64,000 nt of DNA from Oegoconia quadripuncta (GCA_949316235.1 OX438760.1:3040501-3104500), one strand, 5' to 3'. Counted from the stretch's first letter, positions 11,661 to 38,143 are shown. Notes: a model not told the origin generated them from the letters alone. Numbers and translations are program-made.

Positions 11661-12053
11661 GGTGGTATTCCACTTATCCAATATCTTTATCCAATTTCTT
11701 TGTTCAATATTTGATCAAATTTCTTTGCGGATGCCCATTCTACTTGTCCAAGATTTTGCATAGTCTGAGAAAATGGATGAACGTGCAGCGACAGCGACAC
11801 ATATATGTATACAGCTATTATCATTAATTTATTATTAAAAAAGGAAAAAGCGAAACAAAAAAATTTTGTATGAAGACATTGATCCTTGACGAACAGAAAA
11901 TTGCAATTGTCCAAGAAATCTTACTTGCAGCCATTTTGTTTTAAATGTCATTAATATTTGATCAAAATCGGTGTTGCTAGTATTTGATGACATCGTCCAT
12001 TTTCTTTGATCAAATATACATTGGACAAAGATCTTTGATAAATGGAATACCAT
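11661..12053. mobile_element. Fold-back MITE with TGGTATTCCA ends
   Basis: The left end GGTGGTATTCCACTTATC and right end GATAAATGGAATACC are inverted. Subterminal TTGATCAAATTTCTTTG and its complement also pair. It is about 393 bp in the intergenic space between the two genes. The open frames in it match nothing I recognise. Superfamily unknown. Confidence 0.65.
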
Positions 12054-12463
12054 ATGTTTAGTTGGCCTGTACTCCTGTACAGTAGCGTCGTTGCCACGTC
12101 TGTTTTTATTAATCCTATTCTTTGCCAGCAAGGAATATTTCAAAAAATTACAACCATAGAATCGTCTGCGAAAAGTATTATTATAATTATATCAATTAAG
12201 TTTTATGAAATAAGGCCCGAACTACGAATTTAATCGACGATTATTGTTTCTTAAATTGATTAAAGATTATTTACAGAAAAATAAATTTTGTCTTATTTTA
12301 ACCGTCTCGCTAATCATACAGGGCTATTTTACATGATTGATGGTAGCATACAGATTCTGCCGTACCTACACCGCCGCCGCCCGGAGGCCTTTGATATGAA
12401 CGATAATCTAGAACTGCAGTTAGTATAGATTGAAAGGTATCACATTACCATTTATTACACTGC
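12054..12463. other. Intergenic DNA, nothing recognised
   Basis: AT-rich, with no open frame or repeat I can name. Confidence 0.4.
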
Positions 12464-12622
12464 CCGCGTCGGTTTTTCCCGACACGTACAACCTTGGCAT
12501 CTTCAAGTCTAGAGTGAATAGGCATTTACTGGGTGCGCGTGATACATCTTCGGCTAAATCGCTACTTTCCATCAGGTGAGATTGTAGTCAAACGCGAAAC
12601 CAGTTATTAATAAAAAAAAACG
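12464..12622 (+). mobile_element. LINE C-terminal end (Jockey-like)
   Basis: The frame reads PASVFPDTYNLGIFKSRVNR and HLLGARDTSSAKSLLSIR, then TGA, followed by a poly(A) near 12612. The 'FP...FK..VNRHLLG' pattern is the extreme C-terminus of many insect non-LTR polyproteins. A second, more decayed copy is at 24780-24989. Confidence 0.75.
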
Positions 12623-13751
12623 TACAGAGCTGCAGTATAAATACGCCGACTGTACTTATGTCGGTTATAAACCACATTATTAACAGTTCAAATTAGGATC
12701 ATCTTAATAATACCTGATGTTAATTTGCTGTGTGTGTTTTACTTAGGGTAGCCTATGAAGTGAAAATCGATGGTGTATTTACTTGTAATTAAACAATGTC
12801 AACCTGTAGTTGAGGCTTTGACGCAATGCGACATTGGGTGAATTGCAGCGGATGCGTATAGGCGAGAGAGAGTCGGGGTGTAATTGATTAGTTAAGTGAG
12901 TGAATATTAAAAATTCCGGACGTAAGCCTGTTTATTTATCCTCAAAATGTATCTCAGTCGTTATATAATAGTCAGTGTAATAATGACTCTTAAAAGGACT
13001 TCAAATAGGAATATAGGACTGATTTACAATAAAACCCAATAATATAAATAGTAAGGATTTAAAAAAGAAGAAGTTATAGATCACTAAATTCCCGCCAAAA
13101 AATCAATGGGTGGTTTGGAAGCGGGAACCGTAGCGGGAACGGATTGTCGTTTGCCGCTCATAAATAATCATAGACAAAAGACGCGATTTAGTAGGAACTC
13201 CATGAGGTCTATGGCAACACCACCGTTGATATTTGGTGTTACCACAAAATAAAATTTACCGTATTATGGGGGTAAAATTTTGTTCTAAAGGAAATGTAGT
13301 TATTTAAATTGAAAATAAATAATATTTTCAAAAAGGTCAATTTGTAAAAACAAGGTTATTTAAAATTATTGCCCTGAATAATTTACATCAGTGTGATTTT
13401 ATGATATGAAAGAAATAGTTTTAATATAACAACAGAATGAGATTTCAGTAACTGTTACAACGTTCTAATATATACCTTTTACCATCGAATGTCAGTCGAA
13501 AATAAATAATGACTGATGAACGGAACGTTGCTAGTTTTTATTTTACATGTTGGTAAAATGATATGCTCATATAGCAACATTGCTGATGTGTTTGCTTGTT
13601 GCTTGTGTGTGAGTGATGTCTCCGCCATTGAATTTCATTTTAGCCGAGAATTGAAATAGGTTGTACATTTCAAAATCGGCAAAAATCTTCATAATCCTTC
13701 TTCTTTTTCGCGTTCTATTTAGTGATATTCCGTGCACAAACATTATATCCG
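12623..13751. other. Intergenic DNA and likely promoter/5' UTR of the PP1 gene
   Basis: No repeat was recognised with confidence. The start of transcription cannot be placed. An in-frame TAA at 13692-13694 is the last stop before the ATG at 13752, with no other in-frame ATG between. Confidence 0.45.
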
Positions 13752-29104
<15,353 letters not shown>

Positions 29105-29204
29105 CGGTTTCCGGGTCAGTACGCTTCCAACTTTGACCTCATCTTCACTTAACATCAGGTGTGATTGAGGTCAAGTACCAACCCGTCGTGCATAAAAAAA
29201 AAAA
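29105..29204 (+). mobile_element. SINE-A 3' end fragment
   Basis: GGTTTCCGGGTCAGTACGCT to GAACC-type end and poly(A). The 5' two thirds are missing. Confidence 0.8.
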
Positions 29205-29909
29205 GTCAGGTTACATGTTATTATATAATTACGCGCACCTTACCAACCACTCCAGAAATTGGGCACATTTTGAATGGCTATCCGAACATTGAACATGTTG
29301 AACAACCAAGTGACTATTTATTAACTGTGATGAACGAGAGCAGTAGCAATGGCCTCCATTCAGTGCCATATACAGCCTTCAACGATCGGTGAGAGCTGTT
29401 TACGTGTAGAAACCTAACACTACTTGTCTAGACCTAATTAAAAAAAATATTGGAAATATTTTCTCTTTACCAAGGTAGAGCGTTCATTATCGAATAACCT
29501 TGTGTTCTGACTGCTGTGACAGTCTTCTCTCTCTAGTAGATAGTATGGGTCACAATGCACCATGCGGTACAGACGTGGATTTGCCTCAGTAGTGTTCCCA
29601 ACTTTGAAAACATATTTACAGTACTTTCATGGTAATAATACAGTTGATCAACAGAATATCTGTGGCATATGTTAGTAATATAATAATGGTAAATTTATAA
29701 TAATAAAAACTAATTATATTTGAAAAACTGGACAAAGTAATTACGTCCCCATAAGTACATGGATGTGTTCTAATTATCCAGCATTTCTCCGAAAAACCTG
29801 CACACCCAAGAGATTTCTTTGATTTTGTCAATAATTCATCCGGATTTTTTTGCTATGTGCACAAAGTAGGTGATGAAATTGATAATAATACGGTGTTTCT
29901 ACCACCTGG
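29205..29909. other. Intron DNA, unassigned
   Basis: An open frame at about 29205-29391 (HILNGYPNIEHVEQPSDYL) ends near a GT dinucleotide but matches nothing I know. The rest is AT-rich. Confidence 0.3.
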
Positions 29910-30295
29910 CCCCTATTTCACCAAGTTGACAATTGTCAGCGACATATGTCGGCTGACAATTCGACATATGTCGCTGACAATTGTCAACGGACGGGTGACA
30001 AATGACAATTGTGTAAATTAATTCGTATAGAAAAGCTTATAAACATGACAGGCATTTTGTGACAATTGTCCTTATCTCAATCAAATGACAATTATGTTGT
30101 AATCAGTAATCAGTAATCAGTCATTTATTTACATAAGAATATAGTAATGTAGGTACAGGTGTTATAATCTTAGTTAAGTTTCTATATTCTACCAAATCGG
30201 CATGTAAACATTCTTTATTCTATAAAACATCTAAAAAATACATTCAATAATAAACATAATTCTTCCGTGCTATATTGATACGCAATGTCGTAATA

Positions 30296-31055
30296 ATTTT
30301 TTTTTTTTTTTTATACAATTAAATTTATCCATGTCAAGTTTATGATTTCATTTTAAATTTATCATTGAGATATTCATTTACACTGTAATAGCGTTTGTCC
30401 AGAAGCCATTCGTAGAGTTTATGTTTAAATTTATTTAATGGTAATGTTTTAAAAATGTCAGGTAGATTATTAAATATTTTAATTGCCATACAGAATGAAT
30501 TTTTCTTATAGATGTCAAACCTAACTAAAGGGTAAATAAGTCTATTTTTGTGTCTGGTTTTCCTTTGTAATACATCGCCATGTTTTTCAAAATATGCAGG
30601 GTGCTCTCGAACAAATGTACAAATTTGTCTTATGTACATGCATGGCAAAGGTAGTATTTTTAATGCCTTAAATAGGGGTTTACAAGAATCTAAGAAGTGT
30701 ACTCGACTTAAGGCTCTTATACACTTTTTTTGGACAATAAATGCTCTATTTATGTCTACAGAGTTTCCCCATAACATTAGACCATATTTAATACAGATGA
30801 CACATAGCCGTGGTACGCCATTAACGCTACATCTGTACCACAAGTGTTACTAAGGCGACTGAGGGCATAGACAAATTTATCTAGCCGATCACATATATTG
30901 TCTATGTGAAACTTCCAACTACAGAATTTGTCGACATGTATTCCTAAAAACTTAGTTGTATCTATTTCATCAATTTTATTACCATTATAATTAATATTAA
31001 GGAGTATGTCTTTTGATCTGTATGTATGATCTATTTGTGAAACAAGAATCATTTT
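30296..31055 (-). mobile_element. Non-LTR retrotransposon reverse transcriptase 3' end
   Basis: Minus strand: DTTKFLGIHVDKFCSWKFHI (from 31052) and, after a frameshift near 30800, YGLMLWGNSVDINRAFIVQK, KCIRALSRVHFLDSC, LFKALKILPLPCMYIRQICT, FNNLPDIFKTLPLNKFKHKL. This is the C-terminal RT/thumb part of Jockey/CR1-like LINEs. Poly(T) at 30296-30312 is its poly(A) tail. 5' truncated, frameshifted, inside the element at 29910-31391. Confidence 0.85.
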
Positions 31056-31158
31056 TTGAACTCGACATATTTGTAGATTTGTCGGTAATTGTTGACATGA
31101 GATCGAGGCTGTGTCAGGCTAGCGTGACAATTGTAGTGTTTTCGTTGTTAATTACAAA

Positions 31159-31317
31159 ATGGCTCTCCGTGAAAGCAGCAGTAGTGACAGTGATAGTGAT
31201 TTAGATGAGTTCGCATATAGGAGAATATATAGAGAACTAATAAATTTCTCCTTTGACATTACTGAATTAGCGTTTAAGGAAAAAATTCGAATTAGTAAAA
31301 GAAGTAGTTCGAAGTAG
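31159..31317 (+). pseudogene. Possible start of a PIF/Harbinger-type transposase (52 aa)
   Basis: The frame MALRESSSSDSDSDLDEF, YRRIYRELINFSFDITELAF, KEKIRISKRSSSK then TAG. An acidic Ser/Asp N-terminus followed by an aromatic 'F...F.ELAFKEKIRISK' segment is like the beginning of Harbinger transposases. The catalytic part is absent. It ends 74 bp before the right inverted repeat. Resemblance only. Confidence 0.45.
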
Positions 31318-31554
31318 TTTCGATTTAGTAAGTGTGTGTTGTCATATTTTTTTTGACAATTGTCGCACCTGTCAACTTGGTGAAATAGGGGCCTGGCAGT
31401 CAGTGTTAGGATCTTCCAGGACCCAAATTGTTTGACGTGCGGGGAGCGCTCATGACAATAAAACTTCAAAAACTTCAAAACTTCATGCATTTATTTCAAC
31501 GTAAGATACATGATATCATTAGTTGAATGTCAATTTAAATCTACTTTAAATAAA

Positions 31555-31691
31555 AAAGTTTTATTGCATTTATCTGTCAGTCGGTATGTCCAAGCCACTA
31601 CCGCTTCGGAAAGGGAAATCATCTGTGGGAAAAGAAGCGGCGCCAGAAACCCACAGGATCATTGTTGTCCTTTTTTTTTTTAAATAAAGTA
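31555..31691 (+). repeat. LINE 3' UTR-like remnant
   Basis: CCACTACCGCTTCGGAAAGG and GAAAAGAAGCGGCGCCAGAA recall a widespread lepidopteran LINE region. It ends at a poly(T) that does not fit the orientation, so the borders are unclear. Confidence 0.4.
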
Positions 31692-32089
31692 TTACACGTA
31701 ACAATTTTATAATTTTGGGGATCTGGTCGAAGTACACCAATGGCAATGTTGGTTACTCACTCATCCAAAACCGACCGCGCCAAAAGTTGCTTATCTTCAA
31801 TATTCGATCGATATATTCGATATAAATAAATCCTTTTCTATGGTATTATTTAGCAGACTATCTGTCGATAACCGAGGTCTACTTCGGTGGTCCCTTTCAA
31901 CATGTCCAACGCAGCGTTAACTAATCGGCCAGTTTGATACATTATCTATAGTAAATACTGTCAAATTGTTATGCATTTGATGCCTAGCACACGATATTGT
32001 GCATTAGATTGCATACAAGTTCATCCGGTTATTATACAATCAATCACTTTTGACATGTTTGACGCATTATTACTAAATATTGGTTTTTG
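31692..32089. other. Intron DNA, nothing recognised
   Basis: No feature supported. Confidence 0.3.
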
Positions 32090-32645
32090 TTTGTTTGTAA
32101 ACGCTTTATTGCACATCATATGAATAGATATACATTGAAAATTTAATGTAACTTAAATTTAAGTACAAAGGCGGACTTGTCCCATAAAGAGATGTCTGCC
32201 AGTCAACCTTGGTAAATATAAAAGAACACATTGACTGGGCGTACAAAAAGCTAAACATTTTCATTAAAACTATGAATCTACATATTATATACCTACTATA
32301 CTACAATAGATATGTATACTTACTACTTATACAATACATAATATATAATTCTATATACCTATTCACAGTTGAAATCTTATCTTATATTACAGTGTAATAT
32401 AAGATGAAGGTGGTATTGAAATAATAACATATATAATATTATTATTAGCTCAATTTGCGAAAGAATCCACACTCCAAAGCTTTCTAATATTCGTTTTAAA
32501 GAATTCAAGCGAAGGAGACTTGCTCACCAGAACAGGTAGCTGGTTCCACAGACGAACAGCTTGTACGGAGAAAGACTTTGCGTAGACATGAGAGCGGTGG
32601 TTAGGAAAACTCAATTTCAGATTATTGCTCGAGTGAACTAGCGTC
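32090..32645 (-). mobile_element. LINE C-terminus and 3' UTR, minus strand
   Basis: Minus strand 32645-32455 reads NHRSHVYAKSFSVQAVRLWN, QLPVLVSKSPSLEFFKTNIR, KLWSVDSF, the classic LINE C-terminal pattern 'SFS..A.RLWNQLP..I..S..L..FK..L'. The 3' UTR with CAAAGGCGGACTTGTCCCAT and a GTGCAATAAAGCG-type tail (read on the minus strand) runs to about 32090. 5' truncated where the 5S-like SINE begins. Confidence 0.75.
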
Positions 32646-32654
32646 GCCCATGTC

Positions 32655-32945
32655 GTTTTTGGTCATTGGTCCGACCACTAGTGGCATTTAATACGAGTGT
32701 TTCCGTGTTTAAGAGCCCACGTTAAATATTCGGTCCCGATTGTTTTCAAATAAAGGCATTCGTTAAGTCGGTGGCTTACGGGGGTGGCTTAAAAATATTG
32801 ACTGTCAGGTGGCCTCTAGTCTGACACAAATTCACCAATCCGCCCTTGGCCCGCGTGGTGGATTATGACCCATACCTCCCAGTGAGACGTGGCTGTGTCC
32901 CAACGCATGTGAGGCTGTTGATGATTGGTGCAAGCGGGCCTTATT
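32655..32945 (+). mobile_element. 5S-like SINE copy
   Basis: It matches 3324-3617: CCACTAGTGGCATTTAATACGA, GTTTAAGAGCCCACGTTAAAT, AGTCGGTGGCTTACG, CACCAATCCGCCCTTGGCCC, GTTGATGATTGG. The GGATGGG head is diverged. Confidence 0.65.
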
Positions 32946-33397
32946 CGCCTTTGTCGACAGAGAAAAGATTCAATCTTATCTAGGATATCTATAACGCTAT
33001 GAGACTATCTTATTCTCTGGCTCTATTTTCGTGTTTGGATGTGAATGAATCAAGTTTATCGATATGATCGATCAGATATAGTTTATATCAAGTGCGTGGC
33101 TCGTCCGCGCCGCGCTTCGAAGGCCAGTCTTACAGTTCTATATTTAACCAGTGTAATCATTATGTATGTAGGTATATACAGGGTGAGATCGAGTTCTCTG
33201 AAACCACTTGGTCTACTGCTGATGTAGATTGATCTGCATTGGATTTTTGTTCATTAAAATTTATCTTCCAAAGTAATATTTGACATAATTATGAAATGTC
33301 TAGGAATGGGTTTTAATTACTGTGAATTTAATTGTTATGAACGCCTAACTAAAGCCTCTTTAAGTATTTTGTTTGGAAACAAGTAATATTTTGTATA
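32946..33397. other. Intron DNA, nothing recognised
   Basis: No feature supported. Confidence 0.3.
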
Positions 33398-33560
33398 TAA
33401 AAAACCGGCTAAGTGCGTGTCGGGCCACGCGGGCTGTGGGGTTCCGTACTTACCCTCACGATGTGTGGACTTAGAAGGGGGATTTTTGTTTGACATATAA
33501 TTTTCAACGAAAAGTATATTTTTAAGTTTTCCATCTATCACTCATTCACTTGTAATACCT
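33398..33560 (+). repeat. Dispersed AAAACCGGCTAAGTGCGTG-type repeat
   Basis: ACCGGCTAAGTGCGTGTCGG, GGGTTCCGTACTTACC and GTGTGGACTTAGAAGGGGG are shared with 24222-24640. This core is widespread in insect genomes by recollection. Class not known to me. Confidence 0.55.
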
Positions 33561-34051
33561 ACGTACCTCTAATAGTTTGCCTTTTAATGTCATTATATAT
33601 ACTACTGCCGTGAAGAGTATCACGTATCCTAATCCAACCGTTAAGGTTTTTGGACGACGACACTTGACTCTAACAAAAATTAAATAAATAATGGAATATA
33701 AAAATACATACCAAATTACAGCTTTCTAGTACACTATCATCCGCTGAACTAAGCCTTGTTTTTAATTTATCGATATATAGGTCTCGGTATACCAAATATG
33801 GAAATGGTAACCCATCAAACACAGACCAACCAGTTGGTCTGTGCCATCGAACGTTCTACTTCAAGTGATGTGACATGGAAATAGAGTTCAACACACCGGC
33901 AAGACTGGAATGAATAATTCATAATAAAATCTTTTCTGTTTTCACCTTATTTGCAAGCGATGTCTGAGCGCGGCCACGCGTGGAGATGTACAGTCGAACA
34001 TGGATATAGTTGAGTGTGTTCATGTGTTGATAGCAGTACATCGATTTCTGA

Positions 34052-34222
34052 TACACCAATCATCTAGTCCCAAACTATGCAAAGCTTGTACTATGGATAC
34101 TAGATAACGGATAAACATACATAAATATTTATATAAACATCATCACACAAACATTTACCCGTCGCGGGATTCGAACCCGCAACCGTTGGTTTCGCTGACG
34201 GGGTCACTATCCACTACATTAA
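34052..34222 (-). mobile_element. SINE-B2 copy
   Basis: Same subfamily as 48494 (+): minus-strand head TAGTGGATAGTGACCCCGTCAG, B-box in GGTTGCGGGTTCGAATCCCG, then TGTTTGTGTGATGATG and the tail GTACAAGCTTTG / GGGACTAGATGATTGGTG. Confidence 0.8.
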
Positions 34223-34471
34223 TCATAGTAATCCATGGGATTAAACGGCTCCTCTACAAGACGATCTATAAACATTGTTGTAGCCTTTCTAGATTGTAAA
34301 TGACTGATTGATAAAAGACAAACCCTCCGAGTTTCTCGCTAGCTCTTCTCAGTAGCGATCGCGTTCCGAGCTAGTGGTAGTTTAAAAAACAAGTGACGTT
34401 CATGAGTGCATATTGTATTGCCTACATAAATAAATGATTTTTATTTTCAATATAAGAGCAATGCTCTTGTC

Positions 34472-34590
34472 GATGGAGTAATGACCACGTCTCTCTGTTT
34501 TCCGCTACTTTGACCAAGTGAAAGAAAAGAAGAATGTCGTGTCGTATGTACCAAGAGGTTAAATCGCGTGCGGCAAGCAGAGAATCCCTT
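34472..34590 (+). mobile_element. LINE C-terminal tail (RTE-like) remnant
   Basis: TACTTTGACCAAGTGAAAGA encodes YFDQVKEKKNVVSY, the same C-terminus as 57815-57965. A small insertion breaks the frame. It abuts a second LINE. Confidence 0.65.
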
Positions 34591-35400
34591 TAAACCACCC
34601 AAACCCCAATAAGACACAAGTGTGCGCGTTTACCACTAAAAGAAAACCCTTTGAAGTATCCCCTCAATTTGAGAACACTCGTTTAACTAATTCCTCCAAA
34701 ATTGGAATCCTCGGCGTCGATATTTCCAACAGCATCCAGTTTTGTGGTCATTTGGAAGAAAAGGCGAAGACAGCCTCCAAAAAACTGGGCGTTTTGAGTA
34801 GAGCGAGACGGTATTTCACCTCTGCACACTGCTTGCAGCTTTATAAGGCTCAGGTTCGGCCTCACATGGAATACTGTTCTCATATCTGGGCCGGAGCGCC
34901 TAAATACCAGCTTCTTCCACTAGATCGCATCCAACGTAGAGCAGTTCGCGTTATCAATGATCTAGCTCTCACCAATCGCCTTGATTCGCTTTCCTTACGA
35001 AGGGTCGTAGCATCTCTTGCTGTTTTCTATCGGATTTACCATGGCGAGTGTTCCGAGGAATTGTTCGGTTTGATTCCTGCTGCTGAGTTCCATCATCGCA
35101 CTACTAGGCATAAACTTAAATTCCACCAACACCACCTAGACAGTTGGAAATCCACCACGGTGCGGTTCAGTAGACATTTCCTTCCACGTACCGTTACTTT
35201 TTGGAATAAGCTCCCAGCGGATGTCTTTCCGAACCGATACGATCTGGGAACCTTCAAGAAGCGAGCATATTCCTTCCTTAAAGGCCGGCAACGCCACTGC
35301 GGATCTTCCGGTTCCGTAGATGGTTATGGGCAGCGGTGACACTTACCATCAGGTGCGCCTCTTGCTCGTTTGCCCACCTCTTCAATAAAAAAAAAATAAA
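34591..35400 (+). mobile_element. Jockey-like LINE reverse transcriptase 3' end, longest open piece
   Basis: A continuous frame at 34620-35339 (239 aa, with [11 protein letters not shown] just upstream) reads [116 protein letters not shown]. This is the C-terminal RT and thumb region of BS/X-element-like LINEs. Stop TGA at 35337-35339, short 3' UTR (CATCAGGTGCGCCTCTTGCT) and poly(A) ending about 35400. 5' truncated, so not autonomous. It is the freshest LINE in the window. Confidence 0.9.
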
Positions 35401-35417
35401 AAAAAAATAAATTACTA

Positions 35418-35640
35418 TGTCATCATCATCAACTGCCTCCTTTCACTTGGAGAGGGTATGGGCTATAATCGACCACGACAATCTGTCAGTCAGTGTTTGC
35501 CCTGGCCACCGACTTGCTTGACAACTGCCTTCAATTGAAAATTACCGAGACCGGCTAACTCATGTTAATTATGGACACACTCGTATTCAAATCCCTCTAG
35601 TGGCCACCCGATCGCGGCAGATATTGCTTAACTGCTCATT
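35418..35640 (-). mobile_element. 5S-like SINE fragment
   Basis: On the minus strand it reads GGTGGCCACTAGAGGGATTT, ATACGAGTGTG, TCAATTGAAGGCAG, AAGTCGGTGGCCAGG and GTTGATGATGATGAC, as in the 3.3 kb copy. It follows directly on the LINE poly(A). Confidence 0.6.
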
Positions 35641-36148
35641 AAAAAAACATTATCGTATCTAAAATTTGTGATGCAGCTTCTGAAATATTGTTTTTTTTTT
35701 TTCTGACGGTTTCCATATAATATTTTGCTACGAGGGTATTTTAATGTGGTATAGTGTACACAGCGACGCATGTCTAAAGATTGTTTTGTAGTACTAGCTA
35801 TGCGATAGGTTAAATGATTGTTCTACCTTTTTTATTACTCTCTTTTCTCATTTTTTTTTTGACACAATAGCCATGTCGCTATTGCTGGTTAAAAAATCCC
35901 TCAGTGGGATTAGTCCGCCTTGTTTCTCATTTTCGCCTGTAATACATATTTTAAACCAGACTGAAATACAGGGGAAAGGAGAATCTATTCGCTTTTATTT
36001 ATTTATTTTTCACGCTTTTATTTATATATTAATAAAATTATAGGGTACACTCAAACTACGTGGCTGTGATTTTGTTTCAATGCTTTAGCTGCTATGGATT
36101 AGGAGATACACAAGTTTAAAAAAAATGCTCGTTTGCCGCCCTCTCATC
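35641..36148. other. Intron DNA, nothing recognised
   Basis: Poly(T) runs at about 35689 and 35853; otherwise no feature. Confidence 0.3.
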
Positions 36149-36609
36149 AAATCTGACGCTGCTGTTGATGGCAGAGCTCCGCACCAATTACACTGCTGGA
36201 ATACTCGCCAGTGGTATATGTTGTTATGCTCATGATGAAATGCAAAACGCTGTGAAATACATAAATCGTTATCACCGCCTCCGTGGCTCAATGTAAACAA
36301 CATTGGGTTTACGATTCGGAGGTCGCGGGTTCGATCCCCAGCGGGGTACATGTTTTAAGTACTCGGTTTCGTTGGTGGAAGGGCATTTTAAATCTCCGCC
36401 TGGCTAGCTACCACCATCTTATCTAAATCTGCCGCCAAGCAGCAATGTTAAGCATTTTTGTGTTCCGGTTGTCAGAGATAAGATAGCCAGTCCCCCAAAC
36501 GTGTTGGGGTTTCCGGGTCATTACGCTTCCACCTTCGACCTCATCTTCACTTAACATCAGGTGTGATTGAGGTCAAGTACCAACCCGTTGTGCATAAAAG
36601 AAAAAAAAA
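36149..36609 (+). mobile_element. SINE-A with a 124-bp 5' extension (copy 1)
   Basis: 36273-36609 is a full-length SINE-A (head, body, poly(A)). The 124 bp before it (36149-36272, starting AAATCTGACGCTGCTGTTGA) are identical to 42493-42616, which also precede a SINE-A. The extension is therefore part of the mobile or duplicated unit. Confidence 0.85.
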
Positions 36610-36839
36610 TACATTTTTGACATTTTCTCTGTGACAGTTCAAGATGAGGGCTGAAAGTTGGAGTGATTACTAGTAAAGAGGCGACAAACAATTGACATTT
36701 ACCAATTCAACTATTCCTCACAGGGGCCACACGTCCTTCCCTAGCCTGCTAAACCCATTTCAAACTTCGGGGAAATGGATTTCCGATCCCTTCCTGAATC
36801 TTTAAGTCAACACGTATTACGTCTACATTTAATCCCAAA

Positions 36840-37065
36840 TGGGTTGGTCATAGATATCCCAAACATAAATTTTAATGTTTGAAACAATATACACTGTTTA
36901 AATTTTGAAATATTCAGAAATGCACACGTGACAGACATGAGCTCATCATCGCCGTTGGAACATCCTAGACTAAGGTGTAAAGTCTCTTAGTCGTACGACA
37001 AACCCCACGGAAAGATAGGTTGGTTTAATTCTTTTTACCCTCCGGATACCACGAGGCACTTTCAA
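36840..37065 (-). repeat. R2 repeat copy
   Basis: ATAGATATCCCAAACATAAA, CAGAAATGCACACGTGACAG, CATCATCGCCGTTGGAAC and CCACGGAAAGATAGGTTGG occur in reversed R2 order. Confidence 0.6.
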
Positions 37066-37124
37066 GTCCTCAAACTTATTTCGTCCCAATTTAATAAAAA
37101 ATTTTAAAGATCCCCAGCATTTAT

Positions 37125-37260
37125 TTGCCAAAGGTTGCGTGGAAGAGATCCCTTTTAGTGATAAGGTCGCCAAATTATACATTCTATTCTTACCATTTTC
37201 CTGAAACTGTATTTCCTTTTCTGTTGTGCAATAAAGTGTATTTGAATTGTATTTATTGTC
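37125..37260 (+). repeat. Retroelement 3' tail (GGAAGAGATC..AATAAAG)
   Basis: TGGAAGAGATCCCTTTTAGT, GATAAGGTCGCCAAATTATA and GTGCAATAAAGTGTATTTGA form the tail of a common lepidopteran LINE 3' UTR. A sister piece is at 50060-50175. Confidence 0.6.
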
Positions 37261-38042
37261 TTACCATTTGTTGATCTAAAAAAACTTAAACTTATTTTTA
37301 AATCTGCCTATATTTATTTCAAATGAAGTTTCTAAAGTGTATTGTAATTCTGGAAGATCGGGAGCCCAATTCTCTGACCGACCCATGCTGTTGATGTGAC
37401 ATATCTTCATACCCGATTGTAGAAAAAAAAAATCCGTCCGATACCGAAGTATATCATAGCTTCCACTGCAACCTGAACGCTACTGCATAGCAATTTGCGT
37501 CTATATGCAAAGCACTGCAGTATTCTAAACTTCCACCCGTGCCCGGTCGCTGACCTCATTCGCCTCACAGAATTCCATTCACAATTATGATATATTCATG
37601 TGCATGGTTTCATGGTTGGAATTATTATTTTATAGCTAGATTTTCGCCTGCGAGTTTCCGCGTGGAACTCCAAACAAAACATCACTTGTTTTATACAAGA
37701 ACTTCCGGAAAAAAAATCTTTAAATGATCCAGTAGTGTACGTATCTAGTCTGTTGAAGAGTATGTAAAAATATTCCCCTTCAAATATAAATTGAAAATTT
37801 AGAAACCCCCACAAATCCAATGATTATATCATCTAGGTAGACCAAAACAACTGAGTTAAAAGCTAAGTATCTTCGATACGGCTTAACTGATTTCCGTCAA
37901 ACATGGCTAAGAAACTGTCCCCCCGTTAAGTCTTTAATATATAAAAAAAAATCGCACTCAAATCGGAACACGCATTACTAACACTGAGGCATTGGATCAA
38001 TACACATGTATCCGGTGGGACAGGGTATTGTATCCAATGTAA
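37261..38042. other. Intron DNA, nothing recognised
   Basis: No feature supported. Confidence 0.3.
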
Positions 38043-38114
38043 GCCTTGTTATCTAAAAACTATGTAAGTAAATTTTCCTTTAAATTCACATACATAGTTT
38101 TTAGATAACAAGGC
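38043..38114. repeat. Perfect 23-bp inverted repeat, 26-bp spacer
   Basis: Arm 1 at 38043-38065 starts GCCTTGTTATCTAAAAAC. Arm 2 at 38092-38114 is its exact complement. It can form a hairpin. Confidence 0.9.
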
Positions 38115-38143
38115 TAACTTTATATGGACGTGAGTCTGCAAAA

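Larger units (their letters stand above)
29910..31391. mobile_element. Harbinger-like DNA element with 22-bp terminal inverted repeats, carrying a LINE
   Basis: The ends CCCCTATTTCACCAAGTTGA(CA) at 29910 and its exact complement ending at 31391 are inverted. CCTGG flanks both sides (29905-29909, 31392-31396), though the GG/CC next to the ends makes the exact border ambiguous. The left subterminal region has a perfect 24-bp inverted repeat (29928-29951, 29962-29985) and several GACAATTGTC motifs. A LINE (30296-31055) occupies the middle. A short frame at 31159 near the right end resembles the start of a PIF/Harbinger transposase. Confidence 0.7.

Noticed and set aside
29205..29391. Possible exon reading HILNGYPNIEHVEQPSDYL ending before a GT
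   Set aside because: The acceptor side is a SINE poly(A); the phase does not relate to PP1 and the peptide matches nothing known to me.
36085..36351. 88-aa frame repeated almost identically at 42480-42695
   Set aside because: The shared peptide is only the translation of the duplicated 124-bp extension and SINE head, read antisense.
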